DNA from: CAZAGD01 sp964484485
GTDB taxonomy: Bacteria; Desulfobacterota; SM23-61
Direction: 5' to 3'
NCBI GenBank assembly: GCA_964484485.1
Contig: CAZAGD010000200.1
Span: 1 to 8,863 of the forward strand
DNA: 8,863 nucleotides
The notes beneath the pieces are model-generated. The model did not search any database, was not told the origin of the DNA, and saw nothing but the letters and a program-made list of their open reading frames with translations. Position numbers and translations under genes: made by a program. Shown piece after piece: positions 1-6,917 of the stretch. The number at the start of each line of letters is the position of its first letter. The first letter of the stretch is position 1.

Positions 1-1730
1 AACTGATCAATAGAACTATAACCCACGCCCACGCTAAAAGCCCCCGTGGGTTGTTCTTCTACTTGGACAGTTAATTCCATTTTATCTTCCCCGCTGCCTT
101 TTTTAGGAGTTAAATTTACTTCTTTGAAGAATCCCAGGCGCTGTAAATTTTCGCGGCTTTTACTTAAAGCCTTTATGCTGAATAAATCTCCTTCCACTGC
201 TTTAAGCTCTCGGCGGATGACTTTATCGCGGGTTTTCGTGTTGCCCTGGATATTGATGCGCTCAAAATAAACCTTACTCCCTTTTTGAATGTGAAACGAT
301 AGATCCACGTATTTCTTCTCCGGCTGCAATACGGTCTGCGGACTAACTTCTACGAAAGCATATCCTTTATCAGCATAATAATCTGTCAACTTGGAAATAC
401 TTTCGCGAACTTTTTCTGCGTTAAAAATCTCTCCTGGAAATATATTGAGAAATTTAAGAAGCTCTTCCTTGGGAGAGATCAAATCACCAGAAATATCCAC
501 TTTTCCCGCTCTAAATTGAGGTCCCTCCTCCACAGGAATAACAATATCAATATGGTCCTTAGCATAAATAACTTGGGGCTTGCCCACTTTGGCCTGGTAG
601 AATCCTTTTTGCAAATAAAAAGCTAATACGGCATCCAGATCCCGTTCTAAAGTTTCCTCCTTATAAGTTCCTGATTTCGTAAACCAAGAAAAAAAACCTT
701 TTTCTTTGGTCTCAGGGAGAAGTTTCTTTAATCGTTCATCGGAAAAATGTTTATTCCCAGAAAATTTTATACTTTTAATGCGGATCTTTTGGCCTTCGGT
801 GATGCGGTAGTGGACAATAACTTCTCCCTTTTTGGGCTCCTCTAATTCATAATTCACTTCGGCAGCTAAATAAGCTTCATCTCGGTATTTTTTTTGAATT
901 TTTTGTAAGTTTTCCTGTACCGCATTTAGATTGAGTACCGTCCGTGGTTTCAAATCTATGACTTCCTGGAGCTCACTTGTTTTTATTGCTTTATTGCCAG
1001 TAAATTTAATTTCTTTAATGACCGGTTTCTCTTCCACAATGAAAACTACGACTTGACCTCGACCCCATGGTCTTTTTTCCACTTTTACGTCTTGAAAGTA
1101 ACCAAGCTGATAAATAGCTTTTAGATCATCCCTTACGGCCCGCGGGGAAAAAATGTCTCCTTCTTTAATCTTGATCTGCGCTCTAATGGCACTTTCTTCA
1201 ATGGCCTGATTGCCCGCCACCAGTACCTTCTCAACTATTTCTTTCTTTAAAATTTTTACGCGCAATTCCCGAGCTAATTTTTTACCTATTTCTTCAAGCG
1301 GCTGAGTTTCTTTACCCTCCGCAAATGCGCCGCCTAATATTTTTTCTTGAAGAATATCAATGATGCGGGCATCTAAGCTGAGGCTCCCGTTTATCTTAGT
1401 AAGCGAACCTATGATCAGATAATCCAGCTCTACTTGGCGGCCCACTTCTTTGGCTAAATCTTCGTCGTCTTTAAGTAGATGGCCTTCTTGCCAAAGTTTG
1501 TTTACTTTTTCTTCTTCAGAGATAATAATTTGTTCTTCCTTTCTTAATTCATGGCCAATAATTTTTTGTATCTCCGCCGGCCAATCTTTCACTTTTTCGG
1601 GGTCGGGAGCATATATGCGGAAAGGAAAAAGACCAATCTTTACTATCTCTTGAGCATGCACTTTCTTGCCCATCCAGCCCATGAGGATTAAGAAAAAAAA
1701 CAAAATATAAGCTACCAACTGTCTGGGCAT
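1..1730 (-). CDS. bamA: BamA outer-membrane protein assembly factor with TolB-like N-terminal domain (3' end outside window)
   Basis: BamA is the central Omp85-family subunit of the BAM complex, which folds and inserts beta-barrel proteins into the outer membrane. The frame runs 576 codons without a stop to the window edge. Residues 1-26 form a signal peptide (hydrophobic 5-19, likely cut after VHA). Residues about 28-160 resemble a TolB N-terminal/FlgO-like domain (IGLFPF at 32-37, DYLIIGSLTKING at 103-115). Five POTRA domains follow at about 163-236, 237-313, 315-404, 405-483 and 485-560, each with a GN or SGD turn such as VAGNQAI, FTGNKAI, FSGNKHF and IQGNTKT. The sequence then enters the first barrel strand (SVGVGYSSID). 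The whole barrel is missing, cut by the window and not by mutation. ATG at 1730 is the only usual start between an in-frame upstream stop and the signal peptide; its Shine-Dalgarno (AAAGGAAG) is 11 bases away, rather far. The gene follows lolD by 114 bases. Confidence 0.95.
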   Translation of the reverse strand, partial: MPRQLVAYILFFFLILMGWMGKKVHAQEIVKIGLFPFRIYAPDPEKVKDWPAEIQKIIGHELRKEEQIIISEEEKVNKLWQEGHLLKDDEDLAKEVGRQVELDYLIIGSLTKINGSLSLDARIIDILQEKILGGAFAEGKETQPLEEIGKKLARELRVKILKKEIVEKVLVAGNQAIEESAIRAQIKIKEGDIFSPRAVRDDLKAIYQLGYFQDVKVEKRPWGRGQVVVFIVEEKPVIKEIKFTGNKAIKTSELQEVIDLKPRTVLNLNAVQENLQKIQKKYRDEAYLAAEVNYELEEPKKGEVIVHYRITEGQKIRIKSIKFSGNKHFSDERLKKLLPETKEKGFFSWFTKSGTYKEETLERDLDAVLAFYLQKGFYQAKVGKPQVIYAKDHIDIVIPVEEGPQFRAGKVDISGDLISPKEELLKFLNIFPGEIFNAEKVRESISKLTDYYADKGYAFVEVSPQTVLQPEKKYVDLSFHIQKGSKVYFERINIQGNTKTRDKVIRRELKAVEGDLFSIKALSKSRENLQRLGFFKEVNLTPKKGSGEDKMELTVQVEEQPTGAFSVGVGYSSIDQ

Positions 1731-1844
1731 CGAAGCTTTTTCTTCCTTTAGGCAAAATAGTTTTTAGCGAAATTTTTTTTATAATTTTTTTGGGGAGATG
1801 CATAATCTCTCCCTTCCGCTATAAGCAAAGTTTATCCCCCAAAA

Positions 1845-2555
1845 TTATTTCTTATTGTAGAGTACCCCATCTACCAAAAGAACCCGCCGACCCATTCGGG
1901 CAGCCAGGGCTGGATTATGCGTAACCACGACAATAGTGATACCTTTTTCTTGGTTAATATGCATAAGAAGGTTTTGGACTTCTTCGCCGGTCTTCGTATC
2001 CAAATTTCCGGTGGGTTCATCAGCCAGGATAACTTCTGGATTTAGCATTAACGCCCGCGCCACGGCCACGCGCTGCTGTTCCCCTCCAGAGAGTTCCCCA
2101 GGTTTATGCAGGAGCCGATGTCCTAAACCTAACTGGGCTAAAATCTCTTCCCCCCGGCGGGCGGCTTCTTTATAGTTCATTCCTTGAATCAAGGCAGGCA
2201 TAATAGTATTTTCCAAGGCGGTGAATTCAGGCAGGAGATGATGAAATTGAAAAACAAAGCCAATGTGGCGATTGCGGATTTCCGCTAATTCCACTTCGTT
2301 CAAAGATCCTAAATCCGCCCCTTGAAAAAAAACCTTCCCCGCCGTTGGCCGATCTAAGGCCCCCAGAATATGCAGGAGCGTACTTTTCCCTGCTCCGGAA
2401 GCTCCTTCAATCGCCAGTGTCTCTCCTTGGTTAATCACCAAATCAATTCCTTTGAGGACTTCAATCGCTTTCCCGCTCTTGCCCAATACAAAAGATTTCT
2501 TTAATCCTTGAACGGCAAAAAGCGGCGGCTTCTGGTCCTCCTTCTGGAAATTCAG
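1845..2555 (-). CDS. lolD: LolD, ATP-binding subunit of the lipoprotein-releasing ABC transporter
   Basis: LolD is the cytoplasmic ATPase that powers extraction of outer-membrane lipoproteins by the LolC/E permease. Numbering from the start chosen here, it has Walker A GASGAGKST at 51-59, a Q-loop with the LolD-typical FQFHHLLPEFTALEN (Q at 103), signature LSGGEQQRV at 155-163, Walker B VILADEPT at 175-182 and the H-loop histidine at 213. The start is odd. The first ATG/GTG/TTG in frame is TTG at 2486 (213 aa), but that drops the first beta strand and A-loop segment (FAVQGLKKSF), which is encoded in frame just upstream. No usual start codon exists between there and an in-frame stop inside the preceding gene. 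CTG at 2555-2553 lies seven bases after a perfect AAGGAGG and gives 236 aa, close to the usual LolD length. It overlaps the upstream stop (CTGA). The gene is certain; the start is inference. Confidence 0.93.
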   Translation of the reverse strand: MNFQKEDQKPPLFAVQGLKKSFVLGKSGKAIEVLKGIDLVINQGETLAIEGASGAGKSTLLHILGALDRPTAGKVFFQGADLGSLNEVELAEIRNRHIGFVFQFHHLLPEFTALENTIMPALIQGMNYKEAARRGEEILAQLGLGHRLLHKPGELSGGEQQRVAVARALMLNPEVILADEPTGNLDTKTGEEVQNLLMHINQEKGITIVVVTHNPALAARMGRRVLLVDGVLYNKK

Positions 2556-3757
2556 ATTAGGCCCTCCTTCCGCGGGCTTTCTTGAAATACGCCCTGAGCT
2601 CGCAGCTTATCCTCCAAACGTAAAAGCAAAGTTTCTTTTAAGAACTCTCTAATTTGAGAATGGGTCTCTACAATTTTTATAAAATCTTCTTTGCCCAGAC
2701 GCAACAATTCTGTTGGTTGTAATACTCTCACTGAAGCATTTCGCGGTCTGCCCGTGAGCAAAGAAATCTCACCAAAGAAATCCCCTTCTTTTAATTTGGC
2801 CAAGGCCACCAACCCCCCTTGGGGGTTCCGGGTATAAACCTCTACTTCCCCTTTTTTAATTATAAAAAGAGAATCACCCGCAGTCCCTTCTTCCAAGACG
2901 ATAGCTCCAGGAGGATATTCTTCCAAGGTAAATTTGGCCAATAATTGTTTTCTCTCTTCCTTAGAGAGGGAACGAAATAGAGTGGAAGTGGCTAATAAAG
3001 TATCTAAAATTCTTTCTTTATAAAATTTTAAAAGTACTTGGGCTACCGGAGGAAATTCTTTTACTACTTCTTCCATAGCTTCCTTAGAAACCTCTAAAAT
3101 TTCGGTATCTACCTTGGCTACTACGCTCGCCCTGCGCCGCGAATTGGTAAAAAAAGCGAATTCTCCGAAAAAATCTCCTTCTTGTAAGAAGGCCAGATGA
3201 ATTTTATTACCCTGATTATTTAACCGAAAAACTTCCACTTGGCCATGGCTGATAATGAAAATTGCTTCGCCAATTTCCCCCTCGCGACATATGGTGGATC
3301 CAGCAGGAAATTGCTTAATTTCTATTTTGTCCATCACCCGTGTTAATTCTTCCTTACACAAATCAGCGAAAAGAGGAATGAAGGGCCAATTAATTTTGCC
3401 AATTTTATATTCGCTACTTAGCCCTTTATCTCGCGCTTCCAGTTCAGCAGCCAAGAAATCTCTTTGGGCGTAAAGCTGAGCTAAATGATCATGAATTTCC
3501 TGTTGCGTCGGATCCAAGCGCAAAATTAATTTATTGACCGCAATAGCTTGCACTAAAAACCCTTTCTGCGTATATTTTGCGGAGGCCTGGCGATATGCCT
3601 TCAGGGCTTCTTGCCGCCTACCCATTTTTTCCAATAAATCCCCAATTTTGACTAAAAGATAATAATTATTCGGTTCTTGGGCGGCTTTGCGCTGTAATTC
3701 GGCCAGATCTTTTTCTAATTTTCCGGGGGAGAATAATTTACCAAATACCTTGCTCAT
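2552..3757 (-). CDS. TPR protein with two cyclic-nucleotide-binding domains
   Basis: This 401-residue soluble protein has no signal peptide or membrane segment. Residues about 13-100 form TPR-like helical repeats (KIGDLLEKMGRRQEALKAY is a typical TPR, about 37-55). Two CNB (CAP/PKA-R type) domains follow at about 127-240 and 255-375. Each keeps a phosphate-binding cassette: GDFFGE at 194-199 with arginines 207-209, and GDFFGE at 325-330 with R337/R339 followed by NAS. The FGE glutamate and an arginine, which contact the ribose and phosphate in known CNB proteins, are therefore present in both, so ligand binding is plausible. No DNA-binding helix-turn-helix, kinase, cyclase or channel domain is visible, so it is probably a sensor or scaffold acting through its TPR part. 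ATG at 3757 has AAAGGAAAGGA upstream. It starts 27 bases after the LolC/E gene and overlaps lolD, so it is co-expressed with the Lol genes. Function and ligand are unknown. Confidence 0.92.
   Translation of the reverse strand: MSKVFGKLFSPGKLEKDLAELQRKAAQEPNNYYLLVKIGDLLEKMGRRQEALKAYRQASAKYTQKGFLVQAIAVNKLILRLDPTQQEIHDHLAQLYAQRDFLAAELEARDKGLSSEYKIGKINWPFIPLFADLCKEELTRVMDKIEIKQFPAGSTICREGEIGEAIFIISHGQVEVFRLNNQGNKIHLAFLQEGDFFGEFAFFTNSRRRASVVAKVDTEILEVSKEAMEEVVKEFPPVAQVLLKFYKERILDTLLATSTLFRSLSKEERKQLLAKFTLEEYPPGAIVLEEGTAGDSLFIIKKGEVEVYTRNPQGGLVALAKLKEGDFFGEISLLTGRPRNASVRVLQPTELLRLGKEDFIKIVETHSQIREFLKETLLLRLEDKLRAQGVFQESPRKEGLI
2563..2569 (-). promoter_or_regulatory. Strong Shine-Dalgarno for lolD (supports a CTG start)
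   Basis: AAGGAGG on the minus strand, inside the last codons of the cyclic-nucleotide-binding gene, is followed after seven bases by CTG, which opens the lolD frame and shares bases with the TGA stop of the upstream gene. The spacing is ideal, and no ATG, GTG or TTG in the lolD frame is near it. A second AAGGAGG lies a few codons downstream, but no plausible start in frame follows it. This site is the main reason for starting lolD at 2555. Confidence 0.65.
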
Positions 3758-3784
3758 TATCCTTTCCTTTAAGGTAAAGGGTTT

Positions 3785-5017
3785 TTATTCATACCGCAGA
3801 GCCTCGGCTGGATCAAGCTTAGCTGCCTGGTATGATGGATAAATGGTAGCTAAAAAGCTAATACTGATAGCTGAAAAGGCCACCAGGAAAAAATCAAAGA
3901 AGTTCATCTTTACGGGCAAACGAGAAATATAATAAATGTCACTGGGCAAAGAAATAAACTGATATTTGGCCAGGAGAAGGCAGATAGTATATCCTGCTAT
4001 TAAGCCGAAAACTGTACCCGCTAATCCGATGATGAGTCCTTCGAAGATAAAAATGCGTCTAATCGATTTAGCAGTTGCCCCCATGGATTTCAAAATAGCA
4101 ATATCTTTTGTTTTTTCCATAACCACCATAATCAAAGAACTCACTATCCCGAAGGCCGCTACTAAAACAATCAATACCAGAATAATAAACATCACCGTTT
4201 TTTCTAACTTAAGAGCAGCAAACAGGCTTTTATTCATCTGCATCCAATCTTTGGTCCAGAAAGGAAAACCCAATACTTTTCTTATTCTTTCGGCTACGCT
4301 TTTCACGTCGTATATGTCTTCTACTTTTATTTCCACTCCCGTAACTGCATCACCCAAGGCCAAAAATTTTTGCGCACTTTTTAAAGATATATACGCCAAA
4401 GAAGTGTCATATTCATACATCCCCGTATCGAATATGCCCACTACCCGAAATTTTTTCATAGGTGGACCAATGCCCATAGGGCTGAGAGCACCTAAAGGGG
4501 ATACTATAACTACTTGATCGCCCAATAAAATACCTAAATTATTGGCCAATTCTTTACCAATGAATATGCCTGGGTAAGCAGTCGTTTCATCCTCTTTTTC
4601 CAAAGCTTCCAAGGATCCCTGTTTCAAAGTTTGGCTAATATTGATTACTTTACTTGCTGCTTCCGGGTCAATTCCCCGCAACACAATTCCATGAGCATTA
4701 TTTTCCGAAGCGATCATCGCCTGACTAAAAATAAAAGGGGCACAAGCCACAATCCCTTTTAAGCCTTGGATTTTTTCTATAACCTCCTTATAAGCCCGCA
4801 TGGGAGAATTGTGTTGCATAACTATTAAATGGGCATTAGTACCTAAGATCTTAGTTTTTAAATCTTCCACAAATCCCCCCATAACCGACAGGACCACGAT
4901 CAAGGCCATTACTCCTAAACCTACTCCTGCCATAGAAAGAATGGTGATCAAAGAGATAAAAATCTGTTTTCTCTTGGCCCGCAAATAGCGCAAACTTATA
5001 AAAAATTCATAGCGCAT
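3785..5017 (-). CDS. lolC: LolC/LolE-family lipoprotein-releasing ABC permease
   Basis: This is the inner-membrane subunit that, with LolD, lifts mature lipoproteins out of the inner membrane and hands them to the periplasmic carrier. At 410 residues it has the family's normal length and layout: one membrane helix at about 20-47, a periplasmic MacB/LolC-type domain at about 48-270, then three helices at about 275-300, 325-350 and 373-393 (FtsX-like domain). The motif KDIAILKSMGA at 304-314 is the cytoplasmic coupling segment that contacts the ATPase. The periplasmic domain shows FIGKELANNLGI at 152-163 and VVGIFDTGMYEYDTSLAYI at 192-210, typical of LolC/E. Only one permease gene is present, so either it works as a homodimer or a partner is encoded elsewhere; calling it LolC rather than LolE is arbitrary. 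ATG at 5017 follows AAAAAGG by six bases. It lies 39 bases after lysS. Confidence 0.94.
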   Translation of the reverse strand: MRYEFFISLRYLRAKRKQIFISLITILSMAGVGLGVMALIVVLSVMGGFVEDLKTKILGTNAHLIVMQHNSPMRAYKEVIEKIQGLKGIVACAPFIFSQAMIASENNAHGIVLRGIDPEAASKVINISQTLKQGSLEALEKEDETTAYPGIFIGKELANNLGILLGDQVVIVSPLGALSPMGIGPPMKKFRVVGIFDTGMYEYDTSLAYISLKSAQKFLALGDAVTGVEIKVEDIYDVKSVAERIRKVLGFPFWTKDWMQMNKSLFAALKLEKTVMFIILVLIVLVAAFGIVSSLIMVVMEKTKDIAILKSMGATAKSIRRIFIFEGLIIGLAGTVFGLIAGYTICLLLAKYQFISLPSDIYYISRLPVKMNFFDFFLVAFSAISISFLATIYPSYQAAKLDPAEALRYE

Positions 5018-5056
5018 GGATAACCTTTTTCCAGTTATAACTCCTGTAAAAATGCT

Positions 5057-6541
5057 TCATTTTTTCTCCGGCCGCATATGAGGGAAAAGGATGACATCAC
5101 GGATAGAAGGACTATCAGTAAAGATCATAACTAAGCGATCAACTCCGATTCCTTCACCGGCGGCCGGGGGCATGCCATACTCTAAGGCCCGCAAAAAATC
5201 TTCATCAATCAAACCCACCCCTTCTTCTTGCTCCAATCTTGTCCGAACTTGGGCTTCCATTCTGGCCCGTTGGTCTTCCGGGTCGTTTAGCTCGGAAAAG
5301 GCATTAGCAATCTCGCGGCCGTATATATATAGTTCAAACCTATCCACTACTTCCGGATTTGAGTCACTTCTCCGCGCCAAAGGAGAATCTTCGATTGGGT
5401 ATTCGGTTATAAAAGTTGGCTGAATAAGGTGGGGTTCAACTTCTTTTTCAAATATTTCCACCAACATTTTGCCCAAAGGCTCTCCCCCGCGGAATTCAAT
5501 CCCTAATTCTTTTCCATAGCGAAAAACGCGCTCGGCATCCTGCCATTCCTCGTTCTTGAGCCGCCCATAAGTCGCCAAAGCCTCCTTAAAAGTAAGCCGC
5601 CTCCAAGGCGGGGTAAAATCTAAAGTGACCCCTTGATATTCAAAGGTTAGTCCTTGCTTAATTTCTTGCGCTAAAGAAGAAAACATCGCTTCGGTCAATT
5701 CCATAAAATCGTGGTAAGTAGCATAGGCTTGGTAAAATTCTAACATCGTGAATTCTGGATTATGCTGCGTTGAAAGACCTTCATTACGAAAATTGCGATT
5801 AATTTCAAAAACTTTGTCAAAACCCCCTACCAAAAGGCGCTTGAGATAAAGCTCAGGAGCCACACGCAAATAAAGTTCCATATTTAAAGCATTATGAAAA
5901 GTCTTAAAAGGGCGGGCCGTAGCTCCTCCTGGAATGGGCTGCATCATCGGCGTTTCTACTTCTATAAACCCCCGCGCGGTCAAAAAGTTTCTTAAGAAGG
6001 TGACTATTTTACTGCGCGTAAGAAAAACTTCTTTGGTCCGCGGAGTTACTATTAAGTCTACATACCGCTGCCTGTATTTAGTCTCTTGATCTGTAAGCCC
6101 ATGCCATTTTTCCGGCAGCGGACGTAAAGATTTTGCTAAGAGCTGAATCTCTTCGACCATTAAGGTAAGCTCTCCCGTTTTTGTCCTAAAAAGCTTACCG
6201 CGCCAACCGACAATATCGCCGATATCTAAATGTTTAAGAATGAGCAAACTTTCTGGAGTAATATAATCATGGCGCATATACCCCTGGATTCTTCCGGTAC
6301 TATCCTGGATATGGCCAAAAGCTGCCTTGCCGAAATTATTTAGCCGCATAAGACGCCCGGCCAAAGAAAAATGATCATTAAGCTTTTGTAAATCTTCGGC
6401 ACTTAAATGGCTATAAGAGGTAAATACTTGTCCAATTGAGTGGCTGATGCGAAAGGAATTCGGATAGATGGCGATCCCTTTTTGCCTTAACTCTTCAGCC
6501 TTTTTCTTTCTCTGCCTAAATAATTCTTTTTGTTCTTCCAC
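5057..6541 (-). CDS. lysS: Lysyl-tRNA synthetase, class II
   Basis: LysRS charges tRNA-Lys with lysine in the cytoplasm. The 494-residue product has the usual length and order. The N-terminal OB-fold anticodon-binding domain lies at about 56-140 (SLAGRLMRLNNFGKAAFGHIQD at 59-80). The class II catalytic domain follows with motif 1 at about 190-204 (RGFIEVETPMM), motif 2 with FRNEG at 251-255 in the lysine-type context, the LysRS segment ITEYPIEDSPLAR at 378-390, and motif 3 with GIGVDRLVM at 464-472 followed by DSPSIRDVILFPHMRPE. No key residue is missing. The start is GTG at 6541, preceded by a modest AGAGAAG; it places the N-terminal helix as in other LysRS. It is the first gene of the operon with the Lol and Bam genes, 376 bases from pyrE and downstream of a plausible promoter. 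The lysS-lolC linkage is common in Desulfobacterota-like genomes. Confidence 0.98.
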   Translation of the reverse strand: MEEQKELFRQRKKKAEELRQKGIAIYPNSFRISHSIGQVFTSYSHLSAEDLQKLNDHFSLAGRLMRLNNFGKAAFGHIQDSTGRIQGYMRHDYITPESLLILKHLDIGDIVGWRGKLFRTKTGELTLMVEEIQLLAKSLRPLPEKWHGLTDQETKYRQRYVDLIVTPRTKEVFLTRSKIVTFLRNFLTARGFIEVETPMMQPIPGGATARPFKTFHNALNMELYLRVAPELYLKRLLVGGFDKVFEINRNFRNEGLSTQHNPEFTMLEFYQAYATYHDFMELTEAMFSSLAQEIKQGLTFEYQGVTLDFTPPWRRLTFKEALATYGRLKNEEWQDAERVFRYGKELGIEFRGGEPLGKMLVEIFEKEVEPHLIQPTFITEYPIEDSPLARRSDSNPEVVDRFELYIYGREIANAFSELNDPEDQRARMEAQVRTRLEQEEGVGLIDEDFLRALEYGMPPAAGEGIGVDRLVMIFTDSPSIRDVILFPHMRPEKK

Positions 6542-6599
6542 TTTAGCTTCTCTTTATCAACCTCATTGATCAAATTTAGCAAATAACATTCGGTTTTTA

Positions 6600-6628
6600 A
6601 AAATATCTTAATTTATCCTTGTAGTCAA
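6600..6628 (-). promoter_or_regulatory. Putative sigma70-type promoter for the lysS-lol-bamA operon
   Basis: On the minus strand TTGACT (6628-6623) and TATTTT (6605-6600) are separated by exactly 17 bases. The -35 box matches consensus at five of six positions, and the -10 keeps the first two bases and the last. Transcription would start near 6593, giving a leader of about 50 bases before the GTG of lysS. The position, between a hairpin and the first gene of the operon, fits. This is motif reading only. Confidence 0.45.
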
Positions 6629-6692
6629 GCTAAGAAAAAACCGACGTAGATCAGTTTTTAAATTCCAGCTTAATTCAGGCGGGAGGGAGAGA

Positions 6693-6710
6693 GGCTCATT
6701 TTAATGAGCC
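6693..6710. terminator. Perfect hairpin, possible intrinsic terminator between pyrE and lysS
   Basis: GGCTCATTTTAATGAGCC is a perfect inverted repeat: a seven-base stem with a four-base loop. On the minus strand it lies about 205 bases after the pyrE stop and before the putative lysS promoter, the right place to end a purB-pyrE transcript, but what follows is TCTCTCCC, a poor U-tract. On the plus strand it is followed by CCCTTTTGCTTT, a better tail, yet no plus-strand gene precedes it. The hairpin is certain; its role as a terminator, and its direction, are not. Confidence 0.4.
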
Positions 6711-6917
6711 CCTTTTGCTTTCATCTGCGCCACTTAAGTATCTTTCCTCAGCGATGGATAAAAGGAAAATTGAAGTTAAATTGGGGATAACCTGAAGATT
6801 GGTAGGTACTCAAAATGGAAAATGCATAAAACATTATAAAAAGAGGGCAGATCTATATGAAATTTTCTTAAAAAATTAGGAATAATCTTTTATTACTAAA
6901 GGAACGGAAAAAAAGAG

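Larger units (their letters stand above)
6542..6917. other. Intergenic spacer between pyrE and lysS
   Basis: This 376-base stretch has no gene that I can support. It contains the putative lysS promoter, the perfect hairpin at 6693-6710, and an eight-base inverted repeat (CGGTTTTT at 6591-6598, AAAAACCG at 6636-6643) that brackets the promoter. The minus strand just after the pyrE stop carries a T-run (CTCTTTTTTT) without an obvious stem before it. The longest minus-strand open frame that I noticed is 28 codons with no ribosome binding site. I see no tRNA or recognisable riboswitch. Confidence 0.6.

Noticed and set aside
1549..1803. 84-codon minus-strand open frame with a good Shine-Dalgarno overlapping the bamA start
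   Set aside because: Its translation is not protein-like after the first 25 residues and shadows the bamA signal peptide and TolB-like domain; the real gene is in another frame. Kept only as a regulatory possibility.
3966..4517. 183-codon plus-strand open frame opposite the LolC/E gene
   Set aside because: It lies entirely antisense to a confident permease gene, and its sequence is a mirror of hydrophobic codons with no recognisable domain.
5091..5423. 110-codon plus-strand open frame opposite lysS
   Set aside because: It is antisense to the conserved catalytic domain of LysRS and has a serine-rich, non-family composition typical of a shadow frame.
6751..6840. Minus-strand 28-codon frame beginning MFYAFSILSTYQ in the pyrE-lysS spacer
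   Set aside because: Too short, no Shine-Dalgarno, low-complexity F/N/S-rich product, and no sign of conservation that I can see.
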